A stretch of DNA of 64,000 nucleotides from Sulfurivermis fontis (GTDB taxonomy: Bacteria; Pseudomonadota; Gammaproteobacteria; Thiohalomonadales; Thiohalomonadaceae): contig NZ_AP018724.1 in assembly GCF_004001245.1 (NCBI RefSeq), positions 1,480,501 through 1,544,500 of the forward strand. Reading direction: 5' to 3'. This document shows positions 54,295 through 62,579 of the stretch, one piece after another. The translations under genes were made by a program, and so were the position numbers. Under the pieces are notes generated by a model. It searched no databases. It saw only the letters and a list, made by a program, of their open reading frames with translations, and was not told the origin of the DNA. Position 1 is the stretch's first letter, and every line of letters begins with the position of its first letter.

Positions 54295-54375
54295 GTAGGA
54301 TGGGCAAAGCGAAGCGTGCCCATAGGGCCACCGTAACCGAAAACCGATGGGCACGCTTCGCTTTGCCCATCCTAC
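54295..54375. repeat. Perfect 29-bp inverted repeat (GTAGGATGGGC type) upstream of ppsR
   Basis: The arms at 54295-54323 and 54347-54375 are exact reverse complements, beginning GTAGGATGGGCAAAGCG and ending in its complement, with a 23-bp centre. It belongs to the widespread 'GTAGGATGGGCAAAGC' palindromic repeat family. It forms the region immediately before ppsR (12 bp before its start), and so may affect that gene's mRNA. Confidence 0.88.
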
Positions 54376-54386
54376 AGGCACCTCTC

Positions 54387-55229
54387 ATGCCAGAAGCAAA
54401 CCTGCAGCACCGCCCCGTCTTCTTCGTCTCCGACCGTACCGGCATCACCGCCGAGACCCTCGGCCACAGCATGATGACGCAGTTCGACGGCGTGGAGTTC
54501 AGCTACACCCGCCTGCCCTTTCTCGACACCGCCGAGAAGATGGCCGAGGCGGTGCAACGCATCAACGGGGTGATGGAGCAGGATGGCGTGCGTCCCATCG
54601 TGTTCAGTACCCTGGTGGACACCGCTTTGCTGGAACAGATGCGGCGTGACTGCCGCGCCCTGGTGCTCGACTTCTTCGACGCCTTCAATGCGCCGCTGGA
54701 GGCCGAATTGGGCATCAAGGCCGCCCACGTCATGGGCCGCTCCCACGGCATGGGCAATTTCGCCAACTACACCGCGCGCATCGAGGCGCTCAACTTCGCC
54801 CTCGCCAACGACGACGGCGTCAGCACCCGCAACTACGGCTCCGCCGACATCGTCCTCATCGGCGTGTCGCGTTCCGGCAAGACGCCGACCTCGCTGTTCC
54901 TCGCCCTGCAATACGGCGTCTATGCCGCCAACTATCCGCTCACCGAGGAAGACCTGCAGCTACGCGCCCTGCCCGAAGCCCTGCGCCCGCACCGCGACAA
55001 GCTGTTCGGTCTCACCATCGATCCCGATCGCCTGCAACAGATCCGCAGCGAACGCCGCCCCAACAGCCGCTACGCCCAGTCCACCCAGTGCCAGTTGGAG
55101 GTGGATGCGGTGGAGAGCCTGTACCGCAAGGAAGGTATCCGCTTCCTCAACACCACCCACATGTCCATCGAAGAGATTTCCACCACCATCCTGCAGACCG
55201 CAGGCCTGAAGCGCCGGCTTTCCGGCTGA
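54387..55229 (+). CDS. ppsR: PEP synthase regulatory protein (bifunctional kinase/pyrophosphorylase)
   Basis: A 280-aa DUF299 protein: VFFVSDRTGITAETLGHSM at the start, P-loop GVSRSGKTPTSLFLA, and YPLTEEDL. It inactivates PpsA by ADP-dependent phosphorylation and reactivates it by phosphate-dependent removal. It lies next to its substrate gene ppsA. I use ATG 54387; reading back to 54300 would translate one arm of the inverted repeat (MGKAKRAH...), a known annotation trap. Confidence 0.95.
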   Translation: MPEANLQHRPVFFVSDRTGITAETLGHSMMTQFDGVEFSYTRLPFLDTAEKMAEAVQRINGVMEQDGVRPIVFSTLVDTALLEQMRRDCRALVLDFFDAFNAPLEAELGIKAAHVMGRSHGMGNFANYTARIEALNFALANDDGVSTRNYGSADIVLIGVSRSGKTPTSLFLALQYGVYAANYPLTEEDLQLRALPEALRPHRDKLFGLTIDPDRLQQIRSERRPNSRYAQSTQCQLEVDAVESLYRKEGIRFLNTTHMSIEEISTTILQTAGLKRRLSG

Positions 55230-55319
55230 GGCGGCAAGGACAAGGAGAAGCGGATCAGCCATGCCGCGCTGGATTGCACTGCATCACTGAAGCAGACCGG
55301 GGATAGCGAAGGAAGGGGA

Positions 55320-55406
55320 TGGTGCCCGGGACCGGAATCGAACCGGTACGGTGTTGCCACCGAGGGATTTTAAGTCCCTTGCGTCTACCAATTTCGCCAC
55401 CCGGGC
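55320..55406 (-). tRNA. tRNA-Leu (UAA)
   Basis: The minus-strand sequence starts GCCCGGGTGGCGAAATTGG and has a long variable arm as in class II tRNAs. The anticodon stem-loop GGGACTTAAAATCCC gives anticodon TAA. T-arm GGTTCGATTCC. The acceptor pairs GCCCGGG/CCCGGGC, and CCA is encoded (55320-55322). Confidence 0.96.
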
Positions 55407-55466
55407 AGGGGTGTGACGTGCGCAATTCTACCGGGACTGCCGCTACTTCAAGAAAGAGAAATTAAG

Positions 55467-55540
55467 TGGAGGCTGGACCCGGAATCGAACCGAGGTACAC
55501 GGCTTTGCAGGCCGCTGCATAACCACTCTGCCATCCAGCC
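55467..55540 (-). tRNA. tRNA-Cys (GCA)
   Basis: Minus-strand GGCTGGATGGCAGAGTGG start; the anticodon loop CCTGCAAAG gives GCA. T-arm GGTTCGATTCC. Acceptor GGCTGGA/TCCAGCC type, discriminator U and an encoded CCA. Part of the conserved pgsA-tRNA-Gly-Cys-Leu arrangement. Confidence 0.96.
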
Positions 55541-55574
55541 GAAACTGCTGTGGCGCCGCCGGCGCCGAAATGAA

Positions 55575-55604
55575 AAACCCCGGGCAGCTACTTGTCCGGG
55601 GTTT
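55575..55604 (-). terminator. Terminator-like hairpin between tRNA-Gly and tRNA-Cys
   Basis: On the minus strand, AAACCCCGG pairs with CCGGGGTTT around a 12-nt loop and runs into TTTTT. It lies 6 bp after the tRNA-Gly CCA. It may end a pgsA-tRNA-Gly transcript, so tRNA-Cys and tRNA-Leu would need read-through or a separate promoter; it could also be a processing signal. Confidence 0.7.
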
Positions 55605-55610
55605 CGGAAT

Positions 55611-55686
<76 letters not shown>

Positions 55687-55729
55687 GCTGCCAAATGAGC
55701 CGCCTATTTTAGTGATGGCGCGCCTGCTG

Positions 55730-56329
55730 TCAAGCGCCTTTTTGCTCATCTGCCGCTGTTTTTTTGCCATCCAGCAACACCGGCCAGGCGGCCATCAGAT
55801 ACACCGTCATCGACCACAGGGTCAGCACCGCCGCCACATACAACAGCCAGAAACCCAGTTCCGCTGCATCGATACCGTATAGCGGCTTGCGATACAGCAA
55901 CAGCAGCAGGGCCACCATCTGCGCCGTGGTCTTCACTTTGCCGATGTAGTTCACCGCCACCTTGCGCGTGGCCCCCACTTCCGCCATCCACTCACGCAGG
56001 GCGGAGATGGTGATCTCGCGGCCGACGATGATGGCCGCCGGCAGTGCCATGAGGATGCCGTGATAGTCGGTCGGATTGCGATCCACCAGCAGCACCAGCG
56101 CGGTGGCCACCATCAGCTTGTCGGCCACCGGGTCGAGGAAGGCGCCGAAGGCGGAGGTGGCGCCGAGGCGCCGCGCCAGATAGCCGTCCAGCCAGTCGGT
56201 AGCGGCGGCCAGGGCGAAGATGGCGGTGGTGATCAGATGCGACCAGCCGACAGGCAGATAGAAGAACAGTACGAATACCGGGATCAGGGCGATGCGCAGC
56301 AGGGTCAGGCTGTTGGGGATGTTGAGCAT
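55730..56329 (-). CDS. pgsA: CDP-diacylglycerol--glycerol-3-phosphate 3-phosphatidyltransferase
   Basis: A 199-aa membrane enzyme making phosphatidylglycerol phosphate. It starts [19 protein letters not shown] and has the CDP-alcohol phosphotransferase motif [29 protein letters not shown]. Several transmembrane helices are visible. The ATG 56329 is 6 bp after uvrC, in the usual uvrC-pgsA-tRNA order. Confidence 0.96.
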   Translation of the reverse strand: MLNIPNSLTLLRIALIPVFVLFFYLPVGWSHLITTAIFALAAATDWLDGYLARRLGATSAFGAFLDPVADKLMVATALVLLVDRNPTDYHGILMALPAAIIVGREITISALREWMAEVGATRKVAVNYIGKVKTTAQMVALLLLLYRKPLYGIDAAELGFWLLYVAAVLTLWSMTVYLMAAWPVLLDGKKTAADEQKGA

Positions 56330-56335
56330 CGGACC

Positions 56336-58177
56336 TTATTCCGGGTGCAGGGCGTCGTAAATGCGTTGCGCGAGCTGGCGGCTGATGCCATGGACCTTGG
56401 CCAGGTCTTCTACACCGGCGCGCGCTACCTCCTGTAGTCCCCCGAACTGGCGCAGCAGCTGCTGGCGGCGTTTGGGGCCGAGTCCGGGGATGTCTTCCAG
56501 GCTCGATGTACGCCGCGCCTTGGCCCGGCGCTGGCGGTGTCCGGTGATGGCGAAGCGATGGGCCTCGTCACGTACCTGCTGGATCAGGTGCAGGGCCGGC
56601 GATTCAGGCGGCAGTATAGTGGGCGCCTCCCCCCCGGACAAGACAAGCTGCTCCAGCCCCGCCTTGCGCGTCGGTCCTTTGGCCACACCCACTACCAGGA
56701 TGCCCGCCACCGCCAGTTCCTCCAGCACCTCGTGGGCCTGCTGCACCTGGCCGAGGCCGCCGTCGATAAGCAGGATGTCCGGCGCCCTGCCCTCGCCCTC
56801 CTGCAGACGACGGAAACGGCGCGTCAGTGCCTGGTGCATGGCGGCATAATCATCGCCCGGGGTGATGTCCTCGATGTTGTAGCGGCGGTAGTCGGACTTC
56901 ACCGGACCCTCCGAGTCGAACACCACACAGGAGGCCACGGTGCGCTCGCCCATGGTATGGCTGATGTCGAAGCACTCGATGCGCTGCGGCATGGCCTCCA
57001 GATGCAGCGCCTCCTGCAAGGCCTCGAAACGTCCCATCAGATTGGCCTTGGAGGCCAGATGAGCCGCCAGCGCATGCTCCGCATTGTTGCGCGCCATCTC
57101 CACCCAGCGCGCCCGCTCGCCGCGCAGGCGGCTGCTGAGGAGCACGCGGCGTCCGGCCTGCTGGCTCAATACCTCGGCCAGAGCATCCTCCTCCTCCAGG
57201 GACTGGCCCAGCAGGATCTCCGGCGGGATCGGCCGCTCGCCCGGGGTATCCGCCAGATAATGCTGCGACAGAAAGGCGCCGAGCAGTTCGGCCGGATCGG
57301 CCCCGGCGGCGTTGCGCGGATAGAAGGTCTTGTTGCCGAGATTGTGGCCGCCGCGGATGAAGAACACCTGCACGCAGGCGGCACCCGCCGCGGTGGCCAC
57401 GGCGATGACGTCACAGTCGGCACCGGCATTGCCGCTGACATACTGCCGCTCCTGTACCCGGCGCAGGTTGGCGATCTGGTCGCGGTATACAGCCGCGGTC
57501 TCGAAATCGAGCTCCGCCGCCGCGGCCTCCATGCGCCGCACCAGTTCGTCGATCACCTCGCTGTTCTTGCCCTCCAGGAACATCACCGCATGGCGCACGT
57601 GTTCCTGATAGCGCTCGGCCGTCACCAGGCCGACACAGGGACCGCTGCAGCGCTTGATCTGGTATTGCAGGCAGGCGCGGCTGCGGTTGCTGTAGAAGGT
57701 GTTGTCGCACTGACGTACCGGGAACAGCTTTTGCATCAGGTTGAGGCTTTCGCGCACCGCATTGGAGCTGGGATAGGGGCCGAAGTAGCGGCCGCGGCCA
57801 CCGCGCTTGCCGCGGTAAAAGCTGAGGCGCGGAAACTCATCGTCGGACAGATGGATGTAGGGATACCCCTTGTCGTCACGCAGCAGGATGTTGTAACGCG
57901 GCTGCAGCGCCTTGATCAGGTTGTTTTCCAGCAGCAGTGCCTCACCCTCGGTGTGGGTTACCGTCACTTCGATATGCTGGATCTGCGCCACCAGTGCCTG
58001 GGTCTTGACGCTGTGGTCGCCCCGGGCGAAGTAACTGGAGACGCGTTTCTTGAGGTTGCGCGCCTTGCCGACGTAAAGAATTTCACCGGCAGCGTCGTAC
58101 ATGCGGTACACGCCGGGCCGCGCGGTAAGCGACTTGAGAAAGGCCTTGCTATCGAAGGGAGAAAGCGGTGCGGACAT
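56336..58177 (-). CDS. uvrC: UvrABC excinuclease subunit C
   Basis: A 613-aa nucleotide-excision-repair nuclease: N-terminal GIY-YIG domain (PGVYRMYDAAGEILYVGKARNLKKRV), central UvrB-binding region (about 200-240), RNase H-like C-terminal nuclease (IECFDISHTMGE, LLIDGGLGQ) and terminal helix-hairpin-helix repeats (SLEDIPGLGPKRRQQLL). The length matches E. coli UvrC (610 aa). Confidence 0.97.
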   Translation of the reverse strand: MSAPLSPFDSKAFLKSLTARPGVYRMYDAAGEILYVGKARNLKKRVSSYFARGDHSVKTQALVAQIQHIEVTVTHTEGEALLLENNLIKALQPRYNILLRDDKGYPYIHLSDDEFPRLSFYRGKRGGRGRYFGPYPSSNAVRESLNLMQKLFPVRQCDNTFYSNRSRACLQYQIKRCSGPCVGLVTAERYQEHVRHAVMFLEGKNSEVIDELVRRMEAAAAELDFETAAVYRDQIANLRRVQERQYVSGNAGADCDVIAVATAAGAACVQVFFIRGGHNLGNKTFYPRNAAGADPAELLGAFLSQHYLADTPGERPIPPEILLGQSLEEEDALAEVLSQQAGRRVLLSSRLRGERARWVEMARNNAEHALAAHLASKANLMGRFEALQEALHLEAMPQRIECFDISHTMGERTVASCVVFDSEGPVKSDYRRYNIEDITPGDDYAAMHQALTRRFRRLQEGEGRAPDILLIDGGLGQVQQAHEVLEELAVAGILVVGVAKGPTRKAGLEQLVLSGGEAPTILPPESPALHLIQQVRDEAHRFAITGHRQRRAKARRTSSLEDIPGLGPKRRQQLLRQFGGLQEVARAGVEDLAKVHGISRQLAQRIYDALHPE

Positions 58178-58225
58178 GCACAGACTTTAACAGAAGGAAC
58201 CCGCGACGGAGTCCGGCGGCAGCCG

Positions 58226-58864
58226 TCAGCTGATGTTGTCCAGCATGCCGTGGCGCATGGCCAGGCGTGTCAACTCGGCATCGGTGCGCACGCCGAGTTT
58301 TTCATACAGCCGGTAGCGATAGGTGCTGATGGTCTTCGGGCTTAGGCAAAGCTGGGCGGAAATATCGGCCATCTTGTTGCCCTGCATCAGCATCATCATC
58401 ACCTGCAGCTCACGGCGCGACAAGCGCTGGAAGGGTGATTCGGTACCGGGCAGCAGGGACAGGGCCAGGGACTGGGCAATGGTCGGACTGATATAGCGCT
58501 TGCCATTGGCCACCTGCTGGATGGCCTGGACCATCTCATCCACATTGCAGCCCTTGCTCAGATAACCGACAGCGCCGGCCTTGAGGAGTTGGCTGGGGAA
58601 GGGATCGTCGGTGTGAACGGTGAGTACGATGACCTTGATGTCGGGATAGGCATGCACCAGGCGACGGGTGGCCTCCAGACCGCCGATGCCGGGCATGCTG
58701 ACATCCATCAGCACCACATCGGGCTGGAACTTGCGTACCGAGTCGATGGCGGCCTCGCCGCTATCGACCTCGGCATAGACCTTGATGCCCTTGACGTCAC
58801 CGAGCAGGCGCCGGATCCCGGTGCGCACCAGTTCGTGGTCGTCAACCAGCAGGACATTGATCAT
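58226..58864 (-). CDS. uvrY: GacA/UvrY-type response regulator
   Basis: A 212-aa NarL-family regulator. Receiver: acidic pair in INVLLVDDHELVRTGI, phospho-acceptor in VVLMDVSMPGIGG. C-terminal HTH: LSRRELQVMMMLMQGNKMADISAQLCLSPKTISTYRYRLYEKL. The position directly upstream of uvrC and the sequence match GacA/UvrY, which controls Csr-type small RNAs. I use ATG 58864; upstream frame sequence to 59086 has no similarity to receivers and runs into tRNA-Ser. Confidence 0.93.
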   Translation of the reverse strand: MINVLLVDDHELVRTGIRRLLGDVKGIKVYAEVDSGEAAIDSVRKFQPDVVLMDVSMPGIGGLEATRRLVHAYPDIKVIVLTVHTDDPFPSQLLKAGAVGYLSKGCNVDEMVQAIQQVANGKRYISPTIAQSLALSLLPGTESPFQRLSRRELQVMMMLMQGNKMADISAQLCLSPKTISTYRYRLYEKLGVRTDAELTRLAMRHGMLDNIS

Positions 58865-59002
58865 GGAGGATTCTTGGGTGTCCGGACAATCAACCGCAGA
58901 ACATACAGGATTTGCCGCAATAATCAAGACTGCCCCGGCGGGCATTAGATAAGGGCACCAGAAGACCTGCAGGACTGTGATGGAGATCACATGGCGGCAA
59001 GA

Positions 59003-59092
<90 letters not shown>

Positions 59093-59249
59093 GGAGGAGG
59101 CGGAAGGATACCTTATCCGCCCCGCCCTCTGCCAGCGGGTTGACCTTCCCGTCCGGCCCGCTATCCTGTCGGCAGCTAGTCGGGAACCTGAGCCCCATCG
59201 CTACGGTCACAGATTCCAGTTGCAACCAATAACAAACCGAGGAGTAGCC

Positions 59250-59918
59250 ATGCGTTCCAACGAGTTTGCCGTTGCCCGCCCGACCACGGCGGCGCAGGAA
59301 AGCAACAAGCTGATCCGCAATACCTACACCCTGCTGTCGATGACGCTGTTGTTCAGCGCCTTCACCGCCGGCCTGTCCATGGCCCTGAACCTGCCCCACC
59401 CGGGCCTTCTCATCACCCTGGCAGGTTATTTCGGCCTGCTCTTCCTCACCACCAAGCTGCGCAACAGCGTCTGGGGCCTGGCCGCCGTTTTCGCCCTCAC
59501 CGGCTTCATGGGCCTGACCCTCGGCCCCCTGCTCAACGCCTACCTGCAACTGCCCAACGGCACCGAACTGGTGATGACCGCCATGGGGATGACCGGGGTC
59601 ATCTTTCTCGGCCTATCCGCCTACGCCATCAGCACCCGCAAGGACTTCAGCTTCATGGGTGGATTCCTGATGGCCGGCATCCTGGTGGCCTTCCTGGCCG
59701 GCCTGGCGGCCTTCTTCTTCAGCCTGCCGGGGCTGGCGCTGGGCGTTTCCGCCATGTTCGTGCTGCTGATGTGCGGCCTGATCCTGTACGAAACCAGCAA
59801 CATCGTGCACGGCGGCGAGACCAACTACATCATGGCCACGGTGACCCTGTACGTCAGCATCTACAACCTGTTCACCAGTCTGCTGCATCTGCTCGGCGCC
59901 TTCAGCGGCGACGACTGA
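59250..59918 (+). CDS. Bax inhibitor-1/YccA family membrane protein
   Basis: A 222-aa protein with about seven transmembrane helices (TYTLLSMTLLFSAFTAGLSM to SIYNLFTSLLHLLGAFSGDD) and the YccA/BI-1 C-terminal pattern (LYETSNIVHGGETNYI...LYVSIYNLF). E. coli YccA modulates FtsH. Start ATG 59250, with GAGGAG upstream; the frame back to 58977 lies over tRNA-Ser and is rejected. Confidence 0.94.
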   Translation: MRSNEFAVARPTTAAQESNKLIRNTYTLLSMTLLFSAFTAGLSMALNLPHPGLLITLAGYFGLLFLTTKLRNSVWGLAAVFALTGFMGLTLGPLLNAYLQLPNGTELVMTAMGMTGVIFLGLSAYAISTRKDFSFMGGFLMAGILVAFLAGLAAFFFSLPGLALGVSAMFVLLMCGLILYETSNIVHGGETNYIMATVTLYVSIYNLFTSLLHLLGAFSGDD

Positions 59919-59935
59919 GTCCAGCCCCGACCGGA

Positions 59936-59959
59936 AAAAACCCGCCTCGGCGGGTTTTT
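59936..59959. terminator. Intrinsic terminator after the yccA-like gene
   Basis: AAAAACCCGCC (59936-59946), loop TC, GGCGGGTTTTT (59949-59959). A perfect stem with an A-tract and T-tract, 17 bp after the stop. Confidence 0.92.
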
Positions 59960-59977
59960 TCATTTATTGGCCCAGCC

Positions 59978-61129
59978 ATGACCATTCAAGTGGTGCGAGA
60001 ACTCTCGGCTATCCCCGCCGACGCCTGGAATGCCCTGGAAGGGGGCATCAGCAACCCCTTCCTGCGCCACGAGTTCCTGTCCGGCCTGGAGCAGCACCGC
60101 TGCGTCGGCGACCACTGGGGCTGGCGACCACGCCATCTCGTCCTGCGCGGCGACGACGGCACCCTGCTCGGTGCCGCGCCCCTGTACCTGAAGGACAACT
60201 CCTACGGCGAGCTGGTGTTCGACTGGGCCTGGGCCGAGGCCTACCAGCGCAGCGGCCTGCGCTACTACCCCAAGCTGGTTTCCGCCATCCCCTACTCCCC
60301 CATCCCCGGCCCGCGCCTGCTGGTGATGCCTGGCGTGGAGCGCGACAATGCCGAACAGCAACTCATCGCGGGAGCGCACGAGCTCCTGCGCGAGGAGTCC
60401 GCCTCCTCGCTGCACTGGCTGTTTCCCGACGATGCGCAGATGGACAGCCTGGAGCGACACGGCTTCCTGCGCCGCACCGGCTGCCAGTATCACTGGTTCA
60501 ACCACGGCTATGAGTCGTTCGAACACTATCTGGAGCGATTCACCCGCGACCGGCGCAAGAAGGTGAAACAGGAGCGCCGCCGGGTGCGCGATGCCGGCAT
60601 CGAAATCGAGGTACTGCACGGCGACGAGATCAGCGCCGCGCAATGGGCGGTGTTTCACCGCTTCTATGCGAGTACCTACGACAAGCGCGGCGGCTATCCG
60701 ACGTTGACGCTGGAATTCATGCAGGCCATCGGCCGCGAGCTGCCGGACAACATCGTGCTGGTACTGGCGAAGCATCGCGGCGAATATGTGGCCGGAGCAC
60801 TCAATCTGCGCTCACACGATACCCTGTACGGCCGCCACTGGGGCTGCCGGGAGGAGTTCAACAGCCTGCACTTCGAGGCCTGTTACTATACCGGCATCGA
60901 TTACTGCATCAGCCACGGCCTGCAACGCTTCGAGCCGGGCGCCCAGGGTGAACACAAGGTCTGGCGCGGCTTCGAGCCGACGCCGGTGTGGTCGGCCCAC
61001 CATCTGGTCCATCCGGGGTTTGCCGAGGCGATCAGCCGTTATCTGCAACAGGAACACCAGGCGATGTCCGAACAGATGCGCGAACTGCGCAGCCATCTGC
61101 CGTTCAAGGAATCCGACACGACACCATGA
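59978..61129 (+). CDS. GNAT-superfamily protein of the DUF482/FemAB-like group
   Basis: A 383-aa cytoplasmic protein. Recognisable parts are NPFLRHEFLSGLEQHRCVGDHWGWRP near the N-terminus, FTRDRRKKVKQERRRV in the middle, and NLRSHDTLYGRHWGCREEF...FEACYYTGIDYCISHGL near the C-terminus. These are characteristic of the DUF482 peptidogalycan/GNAT group often found next to aat. The substrate is unknown. Start ATG 59978 (MTIQVVRELS); the stop overlaps the aat start. Confidence 0.9.
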   Translation: MTIQVVRELSAIPADAWNALEGGISNPFLRHEFLSGLEQHRCVGDHWGWRPRHLVLRGDDGTLLGAAPLYLKDNSYGELVFDWAWAEAYQRSGLRYYPKLVSAIPYSPIPGPRLLVMPGVERDNAEQQLIAGAHELLREESASSLHWLFPDDAQMDSLERHGFLRRTGCQYHWFNHGYESFEHYLERFTRDRRKKVKQERRRVRDAGIEIEVLHGDEISAAQWAVFHRFYASTYDKRGGYPTLTLEFMQAIGRELPDNIVLVLAKHRGEYVAGALNLRSHDTLYGRHWGCREEFNSLHFEACYYTGIDYCISHGLQRFEPGAQGEHKVWRGFEPTPVWSAHHLVHPGFAEAISRYLQQEHQAMSEQMRELRSHLPFKESDTTP

Positions 61130-61800
61130 CCGGCCGCGGCCCCTACTGGCTCGACCCCGCAGACCGCAGCCATGCCTTCCCCCCGGTGGAGCATGCCCTG
61201 CACGAACCCGACGGCCTCCTCGCCGTCGGCGGCGACCTGGCGCCGCAGCGCATCCTGAATGCCTATCGTCACGGCATCTTTCCCTGGTTCAGCCCCGGCC
61301 AGCCCATTCTGTGGTGGTCACCGGACCCGCGCGCGGTGCTGTTTCCCGACAAGCTCAAGGTGGCGCGCAGCCTGCGCAAGACCATCAACAAGGGCAGCTA
61401 TCAGGTTCGTTTCGATACGGCCTTTGCCCGCGTGATCCGCGCCTGCGCTGAGACACCGCGTCGCGGCCAGAACGGCACCTGGATCACCGAAGAGATGCAG
61501 CAGGCCTACATCCGTTTGCATGAGATGGGTTACGCCCACTCGGCGGAGAGCTGGCAGGGCGAGGAACTGGTGGGTGGGCTGTACGGCATCCGCCTCGGCC
61601 GCGTGTTCTACGGTGAATCCATGTTCAGCCACAAGACCGACGCCTCGAAGGTGGCCTTCGTACATCTGGTGCGGAAACTACAGGCAGAAGGCGTGGTACT
61701 CATCGACTGCCAGGTCACCACCGACCACCTGCTCAGCCTCGGCGCGGAAGAGATCCCGCGCCGGCGATTTATCGAGCTACTCCGCCAATACGCCGTTTAG
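61126..61800 (+). CDS. aat: Leucyl/phenylalanyl-tRNA--protein transferase
   Basis: A 224-aa enzyme adding Leu or Phe to N-terminal Arg/Lys residues (N-degron pathway with ClpAP). Motifs: YWLDPADRSHAFPPVEHAL, GLLAVGGDLAPQRILNAYRHGIFPWF, WWSPDPRAV and FYGESMFSHKTDASKVAF. The start overlaps the DUF482 stop (ATGA), and the stop overlaps the convergent methyltransferase stop by 4 nt. Confidence 0.96.
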   Translation: MTGRGPYWLDPADRSHAFPPVEHALHEPDGLLAVGGDLAPQRILNAYRHGIFPWFSPGQPILWWSPDPRAVLFPDKLKVARSLRKTINKGSYQVRFDTAFARVIRACAETPRRGQNGTWITEEMQQAYIRLHEMGYAHSAESWQGEELVGGLYGIRLGRVFYGESMFSHKTDASKVAFVHLVRKLQAEGVVLIDCQVTTDHLLSLGAEEIPRRRFIELLRQYAV

Positions 61801-62579
61801 TCTCTGGTGAGTTGCCGCACACGTTCGAACAGGCACACCGCCACTGCGGCGGCGACGTTGAGCGACTCGACCTTGCCGGGCATCGGGATCTTGACCTGCC
61901 GGGTGGCGCAGGCTGACAGTTCGGGTGACAGTCCGGCGCCTTCGTTGCCGAACAGAAAGGCTACCGTGCCGCGCAGATCGATATCGTAGAGGGAATGCGT
62001 GGCATCCAGCCGGGTAGCGAGTACCAGTGAAAAATTCCGCACCACCTCGACCATATCCTGCTGTTCGAAAATGGCGACAGAGAAATGCGCGCCCATACCG
62101 GCACGCAGGGCCTTGGGCGACCAGGCCTCGGCACAGCCCCGGGAGAGAAACACCGCATCGCAGCCGGCGGCCGCCGCCGTGCGGATGATGCTGCCGAGAT
62201 TGCCCGGATCCTGGATGTTCTCCAGCAACACCGCGCAACGATGATCACCGTGAGACGGCGCAACAATGTTCAGCAACGCCAGTACACCGGTCGGTGTCTC
62301 CACCGGCGCGATGGCGTCGAACAGCGCCGGTGTCAGCAGCAACTGCGCAACCTGTGGAAAGCGCGCCAGACAGGCGCCGTTCTCCGCCGCCTCCTGCGCC
62401 CCCTCGCGCACCACCAGCAGTTCGGGGCTGCCGCCGGCATCGGCCAGTGCATGCAGCAGGTGCACGCCGTCGAGCAGCGTCTGCCCGGCCTTGCGCCGCG
62501 CGCGCGCGCTCGTCGCCAGTTTCTTCAGTTGCTTGAACTGCGGATTGTCGGCCGAAGTGATGTGCTTGAAGGCACTCAT
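61797..62579 (-). CDS. SpoU/TrmH-family RNA 2'-O-methyltransferase
   Basis: A 260-aa SPOUT enzyme. The N-terminal substrate-binding region starts ITSADNPQFKQLKKLATSARARRKAG. Motif 1 is AVLLENIQDPGNLGSIIRTAAAAG, then FLFGNEGAGLSPEL and IPMPGKVESLNVAAAVAVCLFE (the knot). Close to the TsnR/RlmB-type group; the exact RNA target is not clear. Start ATG 62579 (4-nt overlap with the upstream gene); a much longer open frame to 63875 is a shadow of the FAD gene. Confidence 0.92.
   Translation of the reverse strand: MSAFKHITSADNPQFKQLKKLATSARARRKAGQTLLDGVHLLHALADAGGSPELLVVREGAQEAAENGACLARFPQVAQLLLTPALFDAIAPVETPTGVLALLNIVAPSHGDHRCAVLLENIQDPGNLGSIIRTAAAAGCDAVFLSRGCAEAWSPKALRAGMGAHFSVAIFEQQDMVEVVRNFSLVLATRLDATHSLYDIDLRGTVAFLFGNEGAGLSPELSACATRQVKIPMPGKVESLNVAAAVAVCLFERVRQLTRD

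Noticed and set aside
54300-54386. An N-terminal extension of ppsR (MGKAKRAH...)
   Set aside because: It is the translation of one arm of the 29-bp inverted repeat. The conserved protein begins at ATG 54387.
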